The notes under the pieces were generated by a model, which searched no databases, had not been told where the DNA came from, and saw only the letters and a list, made by a program, of their open reading frames with translations. A stretch of DNA of 64,000 nucleotides. Origin: Platerodrilus igneus (taxonomy: Eukaryota; Arthropoda; Insecta; Coleoptera; Lycidae). The DNA lies in contig JARFIW010000108.1 of NCBI GenBank assembly GCA_036346225.1, positions 4,420,501 through 4,484,500 of the forward strand, written 5' to 3'. Both the position numbers and the translations under genes were made by a program. This document shows, in pieces, positions 44,960 to 57,700 of this stretch (its first letter is position 1; each line of letters starts with the position of its first letter).

Positions 44960-47339
44960 GTAATAAGAATAAATCCCATGTGTAATGAGAGGTTATCTTG
45001 GGGGTGTGTAGGTATTGTCACATTAGAGCTTACCTGTCGCCTTATTTTGAACAACAAGACTTCGGCAAGATCTTAAATTTCCACCTGAGAGTTAATTTTT
45101 GCCTTCTGATGTCAGTGATTATTCACAGAAGTAATGATTTTTAGGCGTTTGTTTATGTGATTGCTCACATGTTTAATAACTGCAAAGAAGTAGGCATAAG
45201 TCTTCCAGAAGCATATGACTTCCAGATTCGACCATGTTGAAAATTATAAGGTATACATTTTCTCAAAAAAACTTCCCTGTGATATGTGAAGTTATGTCAG
45301 AGGTGTGACAGGTGTGAAAGTAGTGTCACCTTAGAGGTTACTTACCTCTTACCTTATTTTGAACAAGCCACTATAATGTGGCTTCCAGATTAGACCCCAC
45401 TGAAAATTGTAAGGCATGCATTTTCTCGAATATCTTTCCTGCGGTATGTGATGTCATGTTAGGGGTGTGAGAGTATTATTGCCTTAGAGGTTATACCTTT
45501 TATCTCACTTTGAACAAGGCTTCTTTAAGTTCGTAAATTTCCAAGTGAGAGCTTATTCTGCTTTTTTGGCGTTAGCGATTATGCACGTATGCAAGGACGT
45601 TTGGCTATTCTTGATGTCAATGGTCACATGTTTAACAATGTGGCTTTCAGAAACACGTGATTTCCAGACTTCCAGATTCAACCCCGTTGAAACTTGTAAC
45701 GCATGCATTTTCCTAAATAACCTCCCTGTGGGATAAGTGATTATATTAGGGACAAGACATAAAGATCAGACACCGGGAAAGGTATAAGGATTCGACGGGT
45801 AAACTCCACCACTATATTATTAAGCACTACTTCTCACTCATCTTTCGGTTACGTGTAGAATGCGTCATAGTGGCTGGGTGTTTTACTTGTCCAAGTCGCC
45901 ACTCTTGTTTGTTACGCGTTCTCATTGGTTGAAACAATGACGCATAACATTTCAAATCATGAGAAAGCGTCTACGCCGCAAAATACATATTAATAATTTC
46001 CCCGTAACATCTCTGGGAACTCGAAACCGCATAATACTTACTAATGAAAGCTGATTCTAAAAACCCCGAGGATAATTACGCGATTTATTTTCTAGCTGAA
46101 TTACAATGTGTACCACCCCTAGATGCCAAAACATATTTTACATAAATGTGTTATATGTGTGAAATTAATGATTAGAAACCCCCTATGATGAAGTATTAAA
46201 CAAATCGTCGTGAAGCTAGTTGAGACATAACAAGGTTATCTGACGGGTGTGTGAATATTATCGCATTAGGGGTTACCTCCTACATTATTTATAACAAGGC
46301 TTCTGCAAAATCTTAAATTTCCAAATGAGAGTCAATTCTTGCTTTTTAGCATCGGCGCTTATTCACAGAAGCAACGACGTTTTGGCGATTCTTGGTGTGA
46401 ATGCTCGCATGTTATTAAACTATGCGCGTCTGTTTTCTTAATGTCTAACAAGGGCTTTTTACGGGGCAAAAATGTAAGCGTATGATTTCCAGAAGCACGT
46501 GCTTTCCAGATTCGACCCGCCAAAACTTGAAAGACTTGCATTTTTTCGAATAATTCCACTGCTGTATGAGAGGTTATCTTAGGGATGTGTGTGTATTGTC
46601 GCGTTAGAGGTTACCTCCTGTCTTATTTTGAACAACGCTTCTGCGAGATCCTAGATTTCCGAGCGAGAGTTAATTCTTGCTTTTTGACATCAGTGCTTAT
46701 TCACAGAGGCTCTGACGTTTTAGCGGTTCTTGATGCGATGCACACATGTTTAATAACTACGTACTCCGGTTTTTTAAATGTGTTTTAACAAGGACTTTTC
46801 ACGGTGTAAAACTATAAGTATATAGCTTGCAGAAGGATGTGCCTTCCCGATTCGGCTTCGTCGAAGACTCTAAGGCATGTTTTTCCGAACAACTCCCCTG
46901 CGAAATGAGAGGTTATCTTATAGGTATGTGAGTAATGTCGCGTTAGAGGCTGCTACTTCCTACATTATTTTGAACAACAACGCTTCGCAAGATCCTGAAT
47001 TTCTCCCGAGAGTTAAGTTTTGGTTTTTTGCGTCTTAATTGGCCATAGAGGCAATGATGATTGCTCACGTGTTTTCGATTGCTGCTAATAATTTAATATC
47101 CTTCCGAACGTGTCTTGTGGGAATTTCCAAGGCTCTAAATAATAGACATGTGACTTCATTTCTTTTAGTTTCAAATTTGATTCGATTTCATAAAGGGAGT
47201 ATGAAACTGTCAGTAACAAATACATACTTAGTACCAGGCGTGGTTTTGCAGAGGGCGCAAGATTGCTCGAATTTTAATACAATGAGAGACAATTTAATAA
47301 TTACAAACAGCTTAAATTTCTGTATAGGAGTAGTTTAAG

Positions 47340-47985
47340 GTAGGCCTGGCGTCCATTCCTTCTCGGAGAAAGCTTGCTCTGTTATCTAAATGTACATTAG
47401 GGTCTTCGTAGGTTCGACGGTTTTTTTTTACAGACTCCGCAGTGAAGTTGGTTGTTAAAACGTACAACAGTTTTGGAGCAATAGATGTAGGTATTTAAAA
47501 GGAAAGGTAGAAATTCACGGGTAAACTTCACTGCATACTTCAACAAGCACTAATGTGCACGTCGATACGTTGAGGTAGTTCAAGATATTTTTCAAAACGC
47601 GCGCTTTTCCATGAAATTCGTCATCGCCATACCAACTGTCGAACTTTTTTCATTGGTTAGGCCTATTTGACGGATTGCATACAATAAACTGTAGGTTCTT
47701 GACCTATTAGTGCAGGAGAATTTAACGACAATTTTATGCGTACTATCGTAATTTATACTACAAAAATAACGATGGGAAATAAAGCGTTCCCTTTTGGATT
47801 GAAAAAAATCCTATACCTAATATTAAAAAAAAAACTTTTGTAAAGCCAATAAGGAGTATTAAGTATTATCTCGAATAATATATATACACCTTCTGCCAAT
47901 GACAGAAGAATTCTGGCTTCTGTTCGAGTTTTGTCGAGTTAAAGATTCTCTTACCATATTTCAAAAAGCGAAGTTTCTGCAAATG
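47340..47985. other. Spacer inside the ~340-bp repeat region
   Basis: Repeat identity is lost here. No other feature is recognised. Confidence 0.4.
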
Positions 47986-48199
47986 CTTGAAGTTTTATGT
48001 GACTTATTTGTGATTTTTTGACGTCAGTGATTAGTTGCAGAAACATGCGAATCCTTGTGCGAATGCTCGCGTAAGTGTTAATTAGTTGCGCACAAAGTTT
48101 TCAATCGCTGATATTTTAAGGCGCCTGTAAGATGTTCTGCATGGCGCAAAAATGACTTTCATCATTTTCGTAGATATGACTTGTAACCCGAAAGTTCGA

Positions 48200-48450
48200 C
48201 ATTGACTAGGAGACGTTTTTTTTACATGAAAATTTTGAATTTTGTCGAACACTTGCCAGCAAGGATGATAGGGATCTTTAACTTATGTGAACACGCCCCA
48301 CGGGACCTGCATTTAACCTCTCACCCGAACCAGGTCTTATTTATATGAAAAATGCTCATATAACGTGTTTCAAGCAGTTGTGTCAAGATTTGAAGTCGGT
48401 ATCATGGGATTAGTAGTCACTCGCGAACCTAACTAATTCACGGAGCCCCT
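48200..48450 (-). mobile_element. Old SINE nested in the ~340-bp repeat
   Basis: In reverse it carries GTTTTTTTTACATGAAAATT, TAGGGATCTTTAACTTATGT, CCCCACGGGACCTGCATTTA, CCTCTCACCCGAACCAGG and a decayed head (AGATTTGAAGTCGGTATCA, with box B lost). The outer 3' tail appears to be missing. Repeat-unit sequence resumes after it (ACTATAAGGCAAGCATTTTC). Confidence 0.65.
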
Positions 48451-48985
48451 CTGACACGACACCCACTCTTCTATGCACTATAAGGCAAGCATTTTCCCAA
48501 GTAATATATCCAGCATCGGTTAATGGGTTGTCTTACAGTTCAGCGCTGTCGCATTAAAAGTTGCCCCTTATTTTATTTTAAACGCAAGACTCGTCCAAAA
48601 GTTTTAAATTTATAGATAAGGTAGTTCTTACTTTTTGGCATTATTAGCTGCAGGTCCATCTTAGCGTCAATGCTCACGAGACTGCGCGTTCAATCACATT
48701 CTTGCTAATTGTGTTCAGCGGGGACTTACCATGGCACATAAGTGTAGGTCTATGAGACTTTCAGCCTATTAATTCATCTGGAAGGGGCTGCCCGTGGCAT
48801 CTTACCTTCCTCTTTGTGGTCCGCTGAACATGGTAAAGCAAGCATTTTCCCGAATAATATACCCATGCTTTGGACTAGAGGTTATATTTTGGGGCCGCAC
48901 CAGTGTATGTGGTTAAAGATTGCATCTTACCTTGATTTGTACATTGTAATGTGAATAAGGGCCGTATACTTGCGGCCACGTCTCC

Positions 48986-49016
48986 AATGCCCCACCCGAA
49001 GGTACTACATTGGGTT
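48986..49016 (-). mobile_element. SINE tail scrap
   Basis: CCAATGCCCCACCC and GAAGGTACTACATTGG match the 3' tail of the SINE family only. The rest of the element is absent. Confidence 0.55.
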
Positions 49017-49480
49017 TAAACACTTCCACAGACAACGAAAAGGAATATTAACCTACTCTACAACAGCAATGGACGCAGTTGTTGGCATTGGTATTTTTTG
49101 GTATTGTAAATTCATGGAAAGAAGACCCACGAACGACAGCCGAGGAGTTACCATTTGGCGATCCTCTAAACCTTTCGCAAATCTTTCGCAAACTGTTTAA
49201 AGAACATCTGCGACAGCTGACCCTTCGTAGCAAAAGTTTACAAAAAGACTCTTTCGCAATCATGCACAATTTGGCTCATTATGACCACCACGAAGAAGTT
49301 GAAAGAAGCTGCCCTTACCATTTGAAATCTGCACCATCACGAACTTAATGTCTTGTTAATGGATCTAGCGGTGATTTTCAGTAGCGCAAAAATATATGCG
49401 ATGTATTATCTGTTTTTTGTAATCCTAGTGAGTGCAGACACAATTACGCTGATCACTCTAAGGAACCGTTTTTGAAACAA
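49017..49480. other. No recognised gene
   Basis: Overlapping 73- and 89-codon frames on opposite strands occur at 49048-49348. Neither resembles a family I know, and composition is not clearly coding. Confidence 0.35.
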
Positions 49481-49640
49481 TATACCCTTTCGGATGAGAG
49501 GTTAAACATTTAGCCCGTGAGTTCGACCGCGTTAATAATTATCCTACGTTATTTTGACCAGCAGAATGAAATGTCTAGACGAGATAGATAATTCTTACTT
49601 TTTGGCGTCTGTGATGGTCATATGAGCAACAATGATCTGT

Positions 49641-52600
49641 AGATGTTTTGTCAAATTTTGGTACGGTAGATATGATGAGAGTTCACAGTGTCTACACCTG
49701 CCCAAGTCTCTTACGTACTAAAACAAATACGCAATTTATCGTTCTCTAGATATCAATCGCGGATGCAATTGAACCGTTCAGCTTCGAATTTTGCATCCGC
49801 TTTGTTTAGCCAATTAGTTTTAGATTACCAGTTGCCAAGATACCAAAATAGCAAGCCTATCATCTACTCCATCTTTGGGTTTTAGCAAGTGATTTTATTA
49901 TGATGCATGACAACACTACGAGGTAATAGCGAAGCACAGCAAGTATCTAATTAGGTTATCGGTCAAAACCTCTGGGCAGCAAACAAAGCTAGAGAGGTAT
50001 AACATTATCTCATGTTTGGGCCGATGAACCTGTGTGAGAAAAGATACTAATTCACGTACTTTGCCCCCACTCATCATGGTCTCAAGGTTCAGTCGTGTTT
50101 ATCTAAAGGTATTGATAACAGAAACAACGAAATATTTTTAATAGGGTAGGATAAAATTCCAGGCTTCTGATAAGATTACCATATCCGCTATTTTCCCAAC
50201 CTGCCAGACTAAAATGCTTTATGGGTTATAAAACAAACTAAAAACAATAAATAATACATAACATTCTCTTTGCTGGAAGCGCTGACGAGCAAGAAGACGG
50301 TACTACCCTGGCGATAACGCAAAGTTTAAAAACGCAACTTTTATGTAATCTAAATTCAACCTTCTTCTGTCATCTCTATTCTCTATCGCCCTCTGTATGA
50401 AGAACTTTTGAAAAGTTCAAGGGAGTGGGTTCTATTAAGTATTTTCTTTTTTAGGACAGATGAATTCGTTGTGAAATAATTACCGAAGATCAAGGCATGG
50501 CCATTTATTATGCAAACGGGTACAAAACTTAAACCGATAGCATTCTAAGTAACAACAAAAATGCCAAAACATCGTCATGAAGGACATCATGACCATCGTC
50601 ATAGTGTTGTGCTTTTACACACTTTCTCTATTTAATATTTTCACTCGCCTGAGTTCAACTACATCCAAAAGTAGTTTTCTTTTGCCTAGTTTTCATTTTC
50701 TTACCACATGATTCAACATCTGTCGAATGACTTGAATAAATTCAAGATGCCATGATCTATTTCTATTTGCTGTTATCAGGAGGGACAAATAAATACCCGA
50801 AAGTATTGGCTGTGAAATATGTTGCTGAAGCCACGAACACGAGCATTTCGTTACATTGGCAGAAAACGCCAGTGATATCAAAAAGTACCACGCGATTCAA
50901 CTATCGGCAACCGATTGTCCAAAACCACCATATATTATTTAACAGTTTCTGTCATTTATTTCTTTTGGTAGCTCAGTAAATTTTTAGACAGCTTTTTAGT
51001 TTAGACGTATAACCGCGAGGCTTTTAACTTGCGTAAAACCGGCCCAATTTTAACAATTTTCCTGATTTCTTCCTCTGTGTCCTGTAGCTCATTCTTTGAA
51101 GAAATTGTAGTTTACGCGACTTTAGCCCATCCAAAATAAATAGTCTTCTTTTTTCACTTTTCTTTTGACATATCTTTGATTACGTTCATGAAACTGCTGT
51201 TGGAAAAATTCAAAGTATTACGCGTTTGCCTTTAGCAGCGCAGAATACCAGGAAAGATTGACATCAAAAAAATAGAAAAAGGCGAAAAACAGTTTAAAAA
51301 ACCAATTCCGCATATCAGCGTAGTATTTATGCGTTCCACTATAAATAATAATCCGTGGCTTTTTCTAAAGCAAAAGAGTTCCATTTATTCAAAACACGTC
51401 TCGTCACAGAAGTTAAGGACGATTGATCTGAAAAACGGCAAATTGCACATGCTTCTAGAATAAGTACGATGAAGCCGCTTTTCTACTACTGCTGTACTAC
51501 AATCAACATCCAAAGTTCCAATCGTTGCCGCAGGCAAGATTAGCTAGCACCTGTAGTTTAAGACGGGCAGTTTTCATGTGGTAGTAATTGATAACATTGT
51601 TTGGAAGTGTAAATGATTATAAATTCCACGATTCAGCCATTTAATTCAAAAGAAACTGTGTCAAGTTAAAAACCAAATCAAAAAGGGTATGAGGTGTATG
51701 ATTTTTAAACAAACACCACAAAATTCTATATAAAAAGTTTAAAATAAAATAAGGATCTCTTGGGAATCGCTAAAATAATATAAAAATTATTGCAAAAGTC
51801 GGGAATTTATTAAATTAGTATAATCAAAAATACATTGGACGAACAAGGTGCAATATCGAACCCAGATTAAGAGAGTTTACTTAAGAAGTGTCTCCAATCA
51901 TTTGTAATATTTCTTTTAAACATGATGACCTCATAGTGGCTGAAATGTGCGTGGTAAAGTGTTCTAAGGCTTGCTCTTACGGTAATTTCCGGAAGACTTT
52001 AAACTTTCTTCAGGTGCACGAGGAAAAATTTTCTACGTTCTTCAAAGATTTGATTTTGGACAAATTTTAAAAAACTGCGCTACGATATTGTTTTATTTAT
52101 ATAAATTGCGTTATCTCGATATTGCCCCTCTCGTGTTCTTGAAATACAAGTATAGACACAAGAGCCGGCAATAAATTTAGATTACAGATTGTCCCATTAT
52201 TAATTTAAAACACCCGCATGAGATACTAATAATGCATCTCAATAAAAGCTTAAAAGAAGATAAAATTTTAATGCGTTTTGCTCGTTAATTCGTAATTATC
52301 TTTATGGTATTTTTAGCTGCACAAGCTGACTATCCTTTTCAAACCGCGTCTCCTGCATATCTATCGCCCAACTTAATGAATTCTTTTTTTAAAGTACACG
52401 TGCTTAAGAGACGCTTACATTTTTAGCTATTTAGTTATGAGGTACAAGATTTGACAAAGGAAAACAACTATACTGATATCTTTTTTTTTGTTATCGCCAA
52501 AGAGTGAAACGATCAATATAAAGTGTATGCACAACTGTCAAATTATCAATTATCAGCCGTTAAAATTGCCCCACGTTTATAGCAACGTTCAACAGCGTCT

Positions 52601-52784
52601 AATAAACGCCCGACTCCCTATTGTCATGAACCCTAAATCTTGTTAAACTTCGGGCGCTGAAGATTTTGTTAAAGAATGGGAAACGCAGTACGTTACATAG
52701 ACGTTAACCAGATTTATACGCCCAGAATATTCAACTACATGGAGTGTCCAAAACACGAGCCCAACTGCGTCTCTAGATCAGATA
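49641..52784. other. About 3 kb without recognisable features
   Basis: AT-rich and apparently single-copy. The longest frames are 60-75 codons with no recognisable motif. No repeat arrays, hairpins or element ends were seen. This is the longest plain stretch of the window. Confidence 0.5.
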
Positions 52785-53325
52785 TAAGATAATAAGAATA
52801 TAAAAGGGAGTCTGGAAGGTTCCCATGTCAAGATTCCAGGTTTATCGCAAAATATAGACTTTGTGGAATTAATGCACTGTCTGAAGGAGCTTGGAGGTTG
52901 AAAAGGGAATTTATAAGAGTCCTATGAAAAATTCCACTTTTTTGACAAAAAATATATTTATGTAATGTTTTATACAACTTTGTGGAATTAATGTGGTGTG
53001 CGAAGTAATTTTTATGTTGAAAAAGGAATTATTGCGATGTCCGAAGGAGCTTGGACGGTGAAGGGACTTTGGAAGGGTTCTATGTAAAAATACCAAGTTT
53101 CTGACAAAACATAGGCTGAGGTTGAACTTTGAGGAATTAATAAGGACCTTGGGCGTTAAAAATAGAATATAAACCGATTTCTATGTATAAACGCAGAAGT
53201 CTGGCAAAATATTGATGTTATTCTTTAAAATTTGTGGAATTTAATGCGCTGCGTGAAGAATGCGGGCTGTTAAAAAGCGAATCTGGAAGGGTTCTTATGT
53301 ATCAAAAAACATCGGGATCTGACCT
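52785..53325 (+). repeat. ~118-bp satellite, outlying block
   Basis: Four to five diverged units (ACTTTGTGGAATTAATG, GGAGCTTGG, GGAAGGGTTCTATG, TTTCTGACAAAA) separated by 1.4 kb from the main array at 54715. Confidence 0.85.
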
Positions 53326-54300
53326 CAAAATTGCTAAAAACCTATCCATTCACAAATAATTTTCTATACGCAAAAGAAAAACTTATGCTAGGTTTAAATC
53401 AATGTTATACTTGCGCTTTGGATCGTCAAATTCTTGCAGGTATTCGTACTATGGCCACCTATCTAAAAGACGTTTCCATTAGAATTAACTGCATCGAAAA
53501 ATTCATGGTTCCAAATTTTTGGATTTCCATTTTAACCAATGTTCATACGTCGAAGTATATCGGTTTTCAAAAGTATTTTTATTTTGATAGATTCATACAG
53601 CCGGCGACCTTTCACCAAGATGACCTATCATTTATGTTGGAGAAATAAATTAATCGCCGTTGCATTCCGTAAAAAGGTATTCAGTAACTATCTATCAATG
53701 ATCGAATGTCTAAAAACGTATGTTAAATCTTGAAGGAATCGCTCTCATTAATTTCCGTCTTATATTTTAGGAAGTATGAATCATCCCATGATGTAACAAT
53801 AAACCGCAATTTCGTGTGTTACTATCTATAATGGCCCGTCAGTATAAAATTTATTGCTAACATAAACATTTCCCATCTTTTATTAATGAATGAAGCTAAT
53901 TGTTGGCGCCTCTCTCTCCCTATTATAATTTTACGAATTTCTGTAATTGTATAGCCATTAAAATTTGCTATCGTATCTGGTTTAAAGTTTGTCGGTGTTA
54001 TCGCGTTTCACGAATTTGACGTGTATTCATTCACAGAAGATTAATTAGCTGTTCTATGCTTATATACAGATGATTTATGACTTTAAGAAAACTCTCCAAA
54101 CGTGGTTTGTTTAAAAGAATGTGAATAAATTCAATATTTTTCGTTTTGGATTAAATAACATATTAAATGGTATTTCTAAAGAGGATGAATGCATTATTGA
54201 ATTTACATTTAGAAAAGTACAGATTTTTATATTTTCACCGTCCAGAACTTGTTCTTAAATGATATATTTTAAAGAAGATAACTTGACATTTACGTTATTA
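53326..54300. other. Spacer with a 105-codon frame
   Basis: A plus-strand frame at 53331-53648 (MLKTYPFTNNFLYAKEKLML at its start) is not recognised. It has no supporting context and follows satellite sequence directly. I treat it as a probable chance frame. The remainder shows nothing. Confidence 0.35.
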
Positions 54301-54571
54301 TAGTCCAATCGCTTTAACTTTAGAATGACGTCATAACTGGATTAAATGCTACATTGCTAATGTTAGTTTAAATTCTAATATATTTAACGAGAGATATACA
54401 AATATTCCCATTGGCAAGAGGAATTGGTGGCAACGCCGTACAGAACTGCCAACCTTTATTGTGTTAAATGACACTAACCTTCATGCGCAATTCTAGGCAT
54501 TCATTTGCATACAGTTGCCAACATTTTATTACTGCATTTAACGTCATTCTAAAGTTAAAGCGAATGTACTA
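54301..54571. mobile_element. MITE with ~30-bp terminal inverted repeats
   Basis: Left end TAGTCCAATCGCTTTAACTT continues TAGAATGACGT. The right end in reverse reads TAGTACATTCGCTTTAACTT and TAGAATGACGT. ATTAAATGC and GCATTTAA extend the pairing inward. Length is 271 bp with no coding part. A TA at each end fits a Tc1/mariner-type target duplication, but other superfamilies are possible. Confidence 0.7.
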
Positions 54572-54714
54572 GTATTCTCAAAGTGAATGAATCTTTACGC
54601 TTTAGACATGTTTAACAGTCTTTTCGGTCTGCATAAATGCAATCAAAAATTGTTTTTAAGACATTTTTCAAGAAAATAAATATTTACACACGGATTTTTT
54701 TTTTTAAATCAATG
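54572..54714. other. Short spacer before satellite
   Basis: Nothing recognised between the MITE and the satellite array. Confidence 0.4.
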
Positions 54715-57700
54715 AATGCTTAAAGCGAATCTGGAAGGGTTCTTTGTAAACGTTTCAGAAAGTTTCTGGTAAAATATTGACTGATATTATTCCTTATACA
54801 ACTTTGTAGAATTAGCGTGCTGAGTATAGGATCTTGAGCGTTGAACATCCAAACAGCAAGGGTTTTATATAAAAATTCTAGAAGATTTATGATAAAATAT
54901 TGACTGATATTATTCTTTAAACTTCGTGGAATTACTACGTTGCATGAAGAATCTTGGACTTTGAAGACCGAATCTGGAAGGGTCGTGTGTATACATTTCA
55001 GAAGGTTCCTGGCAAATTATTGACTGATATTGTGCTTTATAAAACTGGAATAAATGCGTTGCATAAAGGATCTTTGGTGTCGAACAGCGAATCTGGATGT
55101 GTGCTGTGTAAAAATTTCAGAAAGTTTCTGACAAAATATTCATTGACATTGTTTTTTAAACTTTGCGGAATTACTGCGCTGGAAGGGTTCTATGGAAATA
55201 TTCCACAAGTTTTTGGTAAAAGATTGACATTATTCTTTATACAACTTTCTGGAATTAACACACCGCGTAAAGGAGCTTGGGCATTGAACAGCGAATCTGG
55301 AAGGGTTGTAACTAAAAATTTCCGAACGTTTCTGACAAAATATAGAATATCATGTTTAAACTTTGTGGAATTAATGCGCTGCGTAAAGGAATTGGGTGTG
55401 AACAGAATCTGGAAAAGCCGTATTTAAAAATTACAGTAGGTTTCTGACAAAGTATAAAGTGATACTATTCTTTAAACTTTGTGGAATGAATGTGCTGCAT
55501 ATAGAATCTTTGTCGGAGAGCGAATCTGTAAAGGTTCTATGTAAAAAGTTCAGAAGGGTTTTGGCAAAATATAGACCAATATTATTCTTTATACAACTTT
55601 GCGGAATTAATGCGCTGTGTTAAGAATTTAGGGTGTTGAAAAGCGAATTTGGAAGAGTACCATGTAAATATTTCATATTTTTTTCTCAAAATATAGACAG
55701 AGTTATTCTTTATACAACTTTGTGGAATGAATACGCCATGTTTAGGCTATTGGACGTTGAAAACGGACACTGAAAGGGTCCTATGTAAAAATTCCAGATT
55801 CTGACAAAATTCAGACTTATTTTTTATACAAGTTTGTGGAATTAATGCGCTGCGTAAACAATCTTGGGCATTGAAAACCAAATTGGAAGGGTCCTATCTA
55901 AAAATTTATATTTCTGACAAAATTTAGGCGGCTATTCTTTAACATTTGGGGAATTAATGCGCTATAAAAATGATCTTGTACGTTGGTAAGGGAATCTGAA
56001 GAGGTTTTATGTATAATTTCAGAAGGTTTCTGACAAATTATAGACCGACGTCTTTTTTAAACTTAGTGGAATTAATACGCTGCGTAAAGTATCTTGGATC
56101 TTGAAGACCGAATCTGGAAGGGTTATATACATTCCAGAAGGTTTCTGGCAAAATATTGACTGATATGCTGAAACTTTGTGGAATAAATGCGCTGCGTAAG
56201 ATCTTGGGCGTTGAACAGCGAATATGGATTTCAGAAAGTTTCTTCCAAAAAATACATTGATATTGATTTTTAAACTTTGCGGAATTACTGCCCTGGAAGG
56301 GTTCTATGCAAATATTCTAGAAGTTTCAGGCAAAATATCGACATTATTCTTTATACAACTTTGTGGAATTAACACACTACGTAAAGAAGCTTGGGCGTTG
56401 AACAGCGAATCTGGAAGGGTTGTAAGTAAAAATTTTCAGAACGTTTCTGACAAAATATAGAATATCATTTTTTAAACTTTGTGGAATTAATGCGCGCGTA
56501 AAGGATTCGACATTGAGCAGCCAATCTGGAAGAGTTCTATATAAATATGTCGGAAGATTATGATAAAATGTCGACTGATATTATTCTTTAAACTTTGTGG
56601 AATTACGGCGCTGCGTATAGGCTTTTGGGGGTTTAAGAGCGAATCAGGAAAAGTTCTATGGTAGGTCTCAACTTTGTGGAATGAATACGTCATGTTTAGA
56701 CGCGTGGACGTTGAAAACGGACTCTGGAAGGGTCGTATGTAAAAATTCCAGGTTTCTGACAGAATTCAGACTTATTCTTTATACAAGTTTGTGGAATTAA
56801 TGCGCTGGGTAAACGATCTTGGGCATTGAAAAGCAAATTCGAAGAGTCCTATCTAAAAATTTTAGATTTCTGACAAAATATAGACTGGTGTTATTCTTTG
56901 TGGAATTAATGCGCTGCAAAAATGATCTTGTGCGTTGATAAGGTAATCTGGAAAGGTTTTATTATAATTTCAGGTTTCTGACAAATTATAGACCTACGCC
57001 TTTTTTAAACTTTGTGGAATTAGTACGCTGCGTAAAGGATCTTGAACGTTGAAGATCGAATCTGGAAGGCTCATATGTATACGTTCCAGAAGGTTTCTGG
57101 CAAAATATTGACTGATATTATGCTTTATAAAACTTTGCGGTATAAATACGCTGCGTAAAGGATCTTGGGCGTTGAACAGCGGATCTGAATGGTATATGTG
57201 TAAAAATTTCAGAAAGTTTCGTACATAAACTACATTGATATTGTTCTTTAAACTTTGCGGAATTACTGCGCTGGAAGGCTTCTATGGAAATATTCCACAA
57301 GTTTCTGGTAAAATATTGACATTATTCTTTATACAACTTTGTGGTATTAACACACTGCGTAAAGGAGCTTGGGCGTTGAACAGCGAATCTGGAAGGGTTG
57401 TAAGTAAAATTCCCGAACGTTTCTGACAAAATATAGAATGATATTATTTTTTAAACGTTGTGGAATTAATACCCGCGTAAAGAATTCGGCATTGAGCAGT
57501 TAGTCTGGAAGAGTTCTATGTAAAAATGCCAGAAGATATATGATAAAATGTCGGCTGATATTATTCTTTACACTTCTGGAATTACGCCGCTGCGTATAGG
57601 TTTTTGGGGGTTGAAGAGCGAATACGGAAAGGTTCTATGGTAAGTTTCAACTTTGTGGAATGAATACGCCATGTTGACACGTGGACGTTGAAAACGTAAA

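Larger units (their letters stand above)
44960..49640 (+). repeat. Diverged ~340-bp repeat family
   Basis: Units start around AATGAGAGGTTATCTTAGGG and continue with GTGTG…TATTGTCGCGTTAGAGGTTA, CTTATTTTGAACAA, TCTTAAATTTCC, GAGAGTTAATTCTTGCTTTT, CAGTGATTATTCACAGAAG, GCTCACATGTTTAATAACT and CCAGATTCGACCCC. Starts near 44980, 45285, 45445, 46230, 46563, 46905, 48510, 48875 and 49490. Spacing is 300-340 bp where complete, and several units are truncated. Short frames (for example at 47039-47338) are by-products. Confidence 0.75.

Noticed and set aside
47039..47338. 99-codon frame as a small protein gene
   Set aside because: It starts inside the ~340-bp repeat and no family is recognised. Other units do not keep it open.
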